Position numbers and translations under genes: made by a program. From UBA10649 sp963755335 (GTDB taxonomy: Bacteria > Actinomycetota > Actinomycetes > S36-B12), in contig CAVWJW010000008.1 in the NCBI GenBank assembly GCA_963755335.1, positions 992,001-1,056,000 on the forward strand: 64,000 nucleotides of DNA, read 5' to 3'. This document shows positions 62,614-64,000 of this stretch, piece after piece. The notes beneath the pieces are model-generated. The model worked only from the letters and a program-made list of their open reading frames with translations, did not search any database and was not told where the DNA came from. How positions within the stretch are numbered: position 1 is the first letter of the stretch; each line of letters opens with the position of its first letter.

Positions 62614-62667
62614 TTGCTCCGTGCCGCCGGGATGGGTATATTACTATCAATCTAGTAGACAAGATAG
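62614..62667 (+). promoter_or_regulatory. Promoter and candidate Rrf2 operator before the sulfonate locus
   Basis: TTGCTC (62614-62619), 17 bases, TATATT (62637-62642) form a promoter. The following AT-rich tract carries CTATC (62644-62648) and its complement GATAG (62663-62667) around AATCTAGTAGAC, straddling the expected start of transcription. It is the most AT-rich site in the region and a reasonable binding site for the divergent Rrf2 protein; that link is inference. Confidence 0.5.
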
Positions 62668-62685
62668 GCATAGAAGGGAATGGTC

Positions 62686-62826
62686 GTGTCGGACGAGCGA
62701 GCGCGCTGGGCACTGGAGTACGCGCGCCTCGGTCATGACCCCTTCCCGCACGGCGCGCACGGCGACTGTCGGCTCACGGCCGCCACCACCACCGCCTCGT
62801 CGTCCACGCGCACCGCCCACTTCTAA
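62686..62826 (+). CDS. Unannotated small ORF upstream of the binding-protein gene
   Basis: 46 codons from GTG 62686 (ATG 62680 would add two), preceded by AAGGGA at a normal distance. The peptide begins with charged helix-like sequence (DERARWALEYARLGHDPF), has a His-rich middle with one Cys (PHGAHGDC) and ends Thr/Ser-rich. The TAA at 62824 shares bases with the AAGGAG ribosome site of the next gene, so translation of the two could be coupled. It may be a leader peptide or a small protein. It is not a family I know. Confidence 0.45.
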   Translation: MSDERARWALEYARLGHDPFPHGAHGDCRLTAATTTASSSTRTAHF

Positions 62827-62839
62827 GGAGATCATCACC

Positions 62840-63965
62840 GTGAACCGCTTCCGCCTCACCCGCCGAGCCGCCCTGGCCGGCATCGTCGGCATTGCGCTGA
62901 CCGCCGGACTCGCCGTACCGGCCGCGTCCGCAGCGACTGCACCTGCCGCCAACGCCGGCCGCCACGCCGGCCGTCGGCCTGCCCAAGCTGCCCACGGCCC
63001 CGGTCGTCCGGATCGGCTTCTTCGCCAACGTCACCCATGCCCCGGCCCTCGTCGCGCAGCAGCTGCGGTTGTTCGAGACGTTCCTCGGCAAGGACGGCAC
63101 CAAGGTCGAGTACACCGCCTTCAACGCGGGCCCCGCGGCCATCGAGGCCATGAAGGGCGGCGCCATCGACATCTCGTACATCGGCCCCAACCCGTCGGTC
63201 TCCGGCTACACCACGACCGGTGGCACCCTGCTTCGGGTCGTCTCGGGTGCGACGTCGGGCGGCGCGCAGTTCATCACGAAGCCCAGCATCACGACCGTGG
63301 CCCAGCTCAAGGGCAAGAAGATCGCCACGCCGCAGCTGGGCAACACCCAGGACGTCGCCCTTCGCTCCTGGCTCAAGGACAACGGGCTGTCCACCAGCAC
63401 CACAGGTGGCGGCGACGTCACCGTCGTCCCGACCGACAACGCGACGTCGTTGACCCTGTTCAAGAAGGGTGACATCGACGGCGCCTGGGTGCCCGAGCCG
63501 TGGGCGTCCCGCCTGGTGCTCGAGGGTGGCGGCCGAGTGTTCCTCGACGAGAAGTCCCTGTGGCCGGCTGGTCAGTTCGTGACGACCGACATCATCGCCT
63601 CGCAGAGCTTCCTCAACAAGTACCCGGGAACCGTGCGGTCGGTGCTGCAGGCCAACAACAGCGCCATCAAGTACATCGCGGCCAACGTGCAGAAGTCCAA
63701 GGACGTCGTTCAGCAGCAGATCACCAAGTGGACCGGCAAGCCCCTGCCCGACGCGGTCATCACCCGCTCGTGGGGCAACCTGCGGTTCACCTGGGATCCG
63801 CTGCCGCTGACCCTGAAGAAGAGCGCCGACGACGCGGTGACCGCCGGACTGCTGACGCTCGGCCCGAACAAGCTCGCCGGGATCTACGACCTGCGCCTGC
63901 TCAACCAGGTCCTCGCCGCGGCCAAGGCGCGCGCGGTGACGGCCTCGGGCCTCGGCCGGCAGTAG
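62840..63965 (+). CDS. Aliphatic sulfonate/taurine-type ABC transporter substrate-binding protein, one frame break
   Basis: After repair 374 residues. It has a twin-arginine-like signal (RLTRRAALAG), then VRIGFFANVTHAPALVAQQ, the family's opening strand, IEAMKGGAIDISYIGPNPS and DGAWVPEPWASRLV, as in SsuA/NMT1-type proteins. The frame shifts at the GG of 62957-62958; removing one G gives ANAAATPAVGLPKLP. The start is GTG 62840 with the ribosome site AAGGAG. Sulfur-source use is suggested by family and by the divergent Rrf2 regulator; nitrate or thiamine-precursor binding cannot be excluded. ABC partners should follow beyond the window. Confidence 0.85.
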
Positions 63966-64000
63966 GCGACCGAATCACCTAGGAAGTAAGGAAGTCCGAT
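63966..64000 (+). promoter_or_regulatory. Intergenic end with ribosome-binding sequence for the next gene
   Basis: The window closes 35 bases after the binding-protein stop with AGGAAGTAAGGAAG, a purine-rich ribosome site. The next gene of the transporter operon probably starts just beyond. Confidence 0.4.

Overview
The window is GC-rich actinobacterial chromosome (Actinomycetota; the family cannot be fixed from the sequence alone). Three things point there. The core gene order argS-lysA-hom-thrC-thrB-rho-rpmE-prfA-prmC-tsaC-glyA-wecA-atp operon-cobO-murA-nucS matches the mycobacterial arrangement with a few insertions. NucS, the MutS/MutL-independent mismatch endonuclease, is present. Many genes look leaderless, with a TANNNT -10 box 6-7 bases before ATG or GTG.

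Layout. 0-8.5 kb: end of sbcC, a TesB-like thioesterase, an Abhydrolase_9 membrane hydrolase, a lytic transglycosylase, a DUF697-type GTPase, a small Ala-rich anchored protein and a PAC2 protein. 8.5-11.2 kb: a secreted repeat protein with a sortase-like tail, and a secreted tripeptidyl-aminopeptidase-type hydrolase, divided by a strong terminator. 11.3-15.8 kb: oleA-oleBC-oleD, a head-to-head long-chain olefin pathway with the OleB-OleC fusion. 15.8-16.3 kb has no convincing protein gene; its minus strand looks like a stable structured RNA with several GNRA-capped hairpins. 16.3-21.4 kb: a C-C hydrolase, tgt and the YhhQ-type queuosine precursor transporter, tRNA-Arg(CCG), a YihY membrane protein and two tandem cold-shock genes. 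21.5-37.1 kb: translation and amino-acid housekeeping. 37.2-45.1 kb: the complete F1Fo ATP synthase operon with two small membrane genes at its head. 45.1-49.8 kb: cobalamin adenosyltransferase, MurA with Asp in place of the catalytic Cys, an ABC-2 exporter and NucS. 49.8-57.4 kb: a Vps62-like membrane protein, a tandem-duplicated 3-hydroxyacyl-CoA dehydrogenase heading a tightly overlapping four-gene operon, and an acyltransferase-SGNH protein. 57.4-61.6 kb: ccrA, epimerase, thiolase and meaB. 61.6-64 kb: a small lipoprotein, an Rrf2 regulator, and a divergent sulfonate-type binding protein preceded by an unannotated 46-codon ORF and a candidate operator.

The genes at 45-61.6 kb fit one metabolic scheme: thiolase, 3-hydroxybutyryl-CoA dehydrogenase, crotonyl-CoA carboxylase/reductase, epimerase, a MeaB chaperone and an adenosylcobalamin supplier together describe most of an ethylmalonyl-CoA route for C2 assimilation. 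The B12-dependent mutases are not in the window.

Caution for every user: I found 19 frame breaks, 18 of them one extra base and mostly in short homopolymers, in genes that include essential ones (argS, hom, thrB, tgt, atpD). I read these as assembly errors and give repaired gene spans; the encoded proteins are probably intact in the organism.
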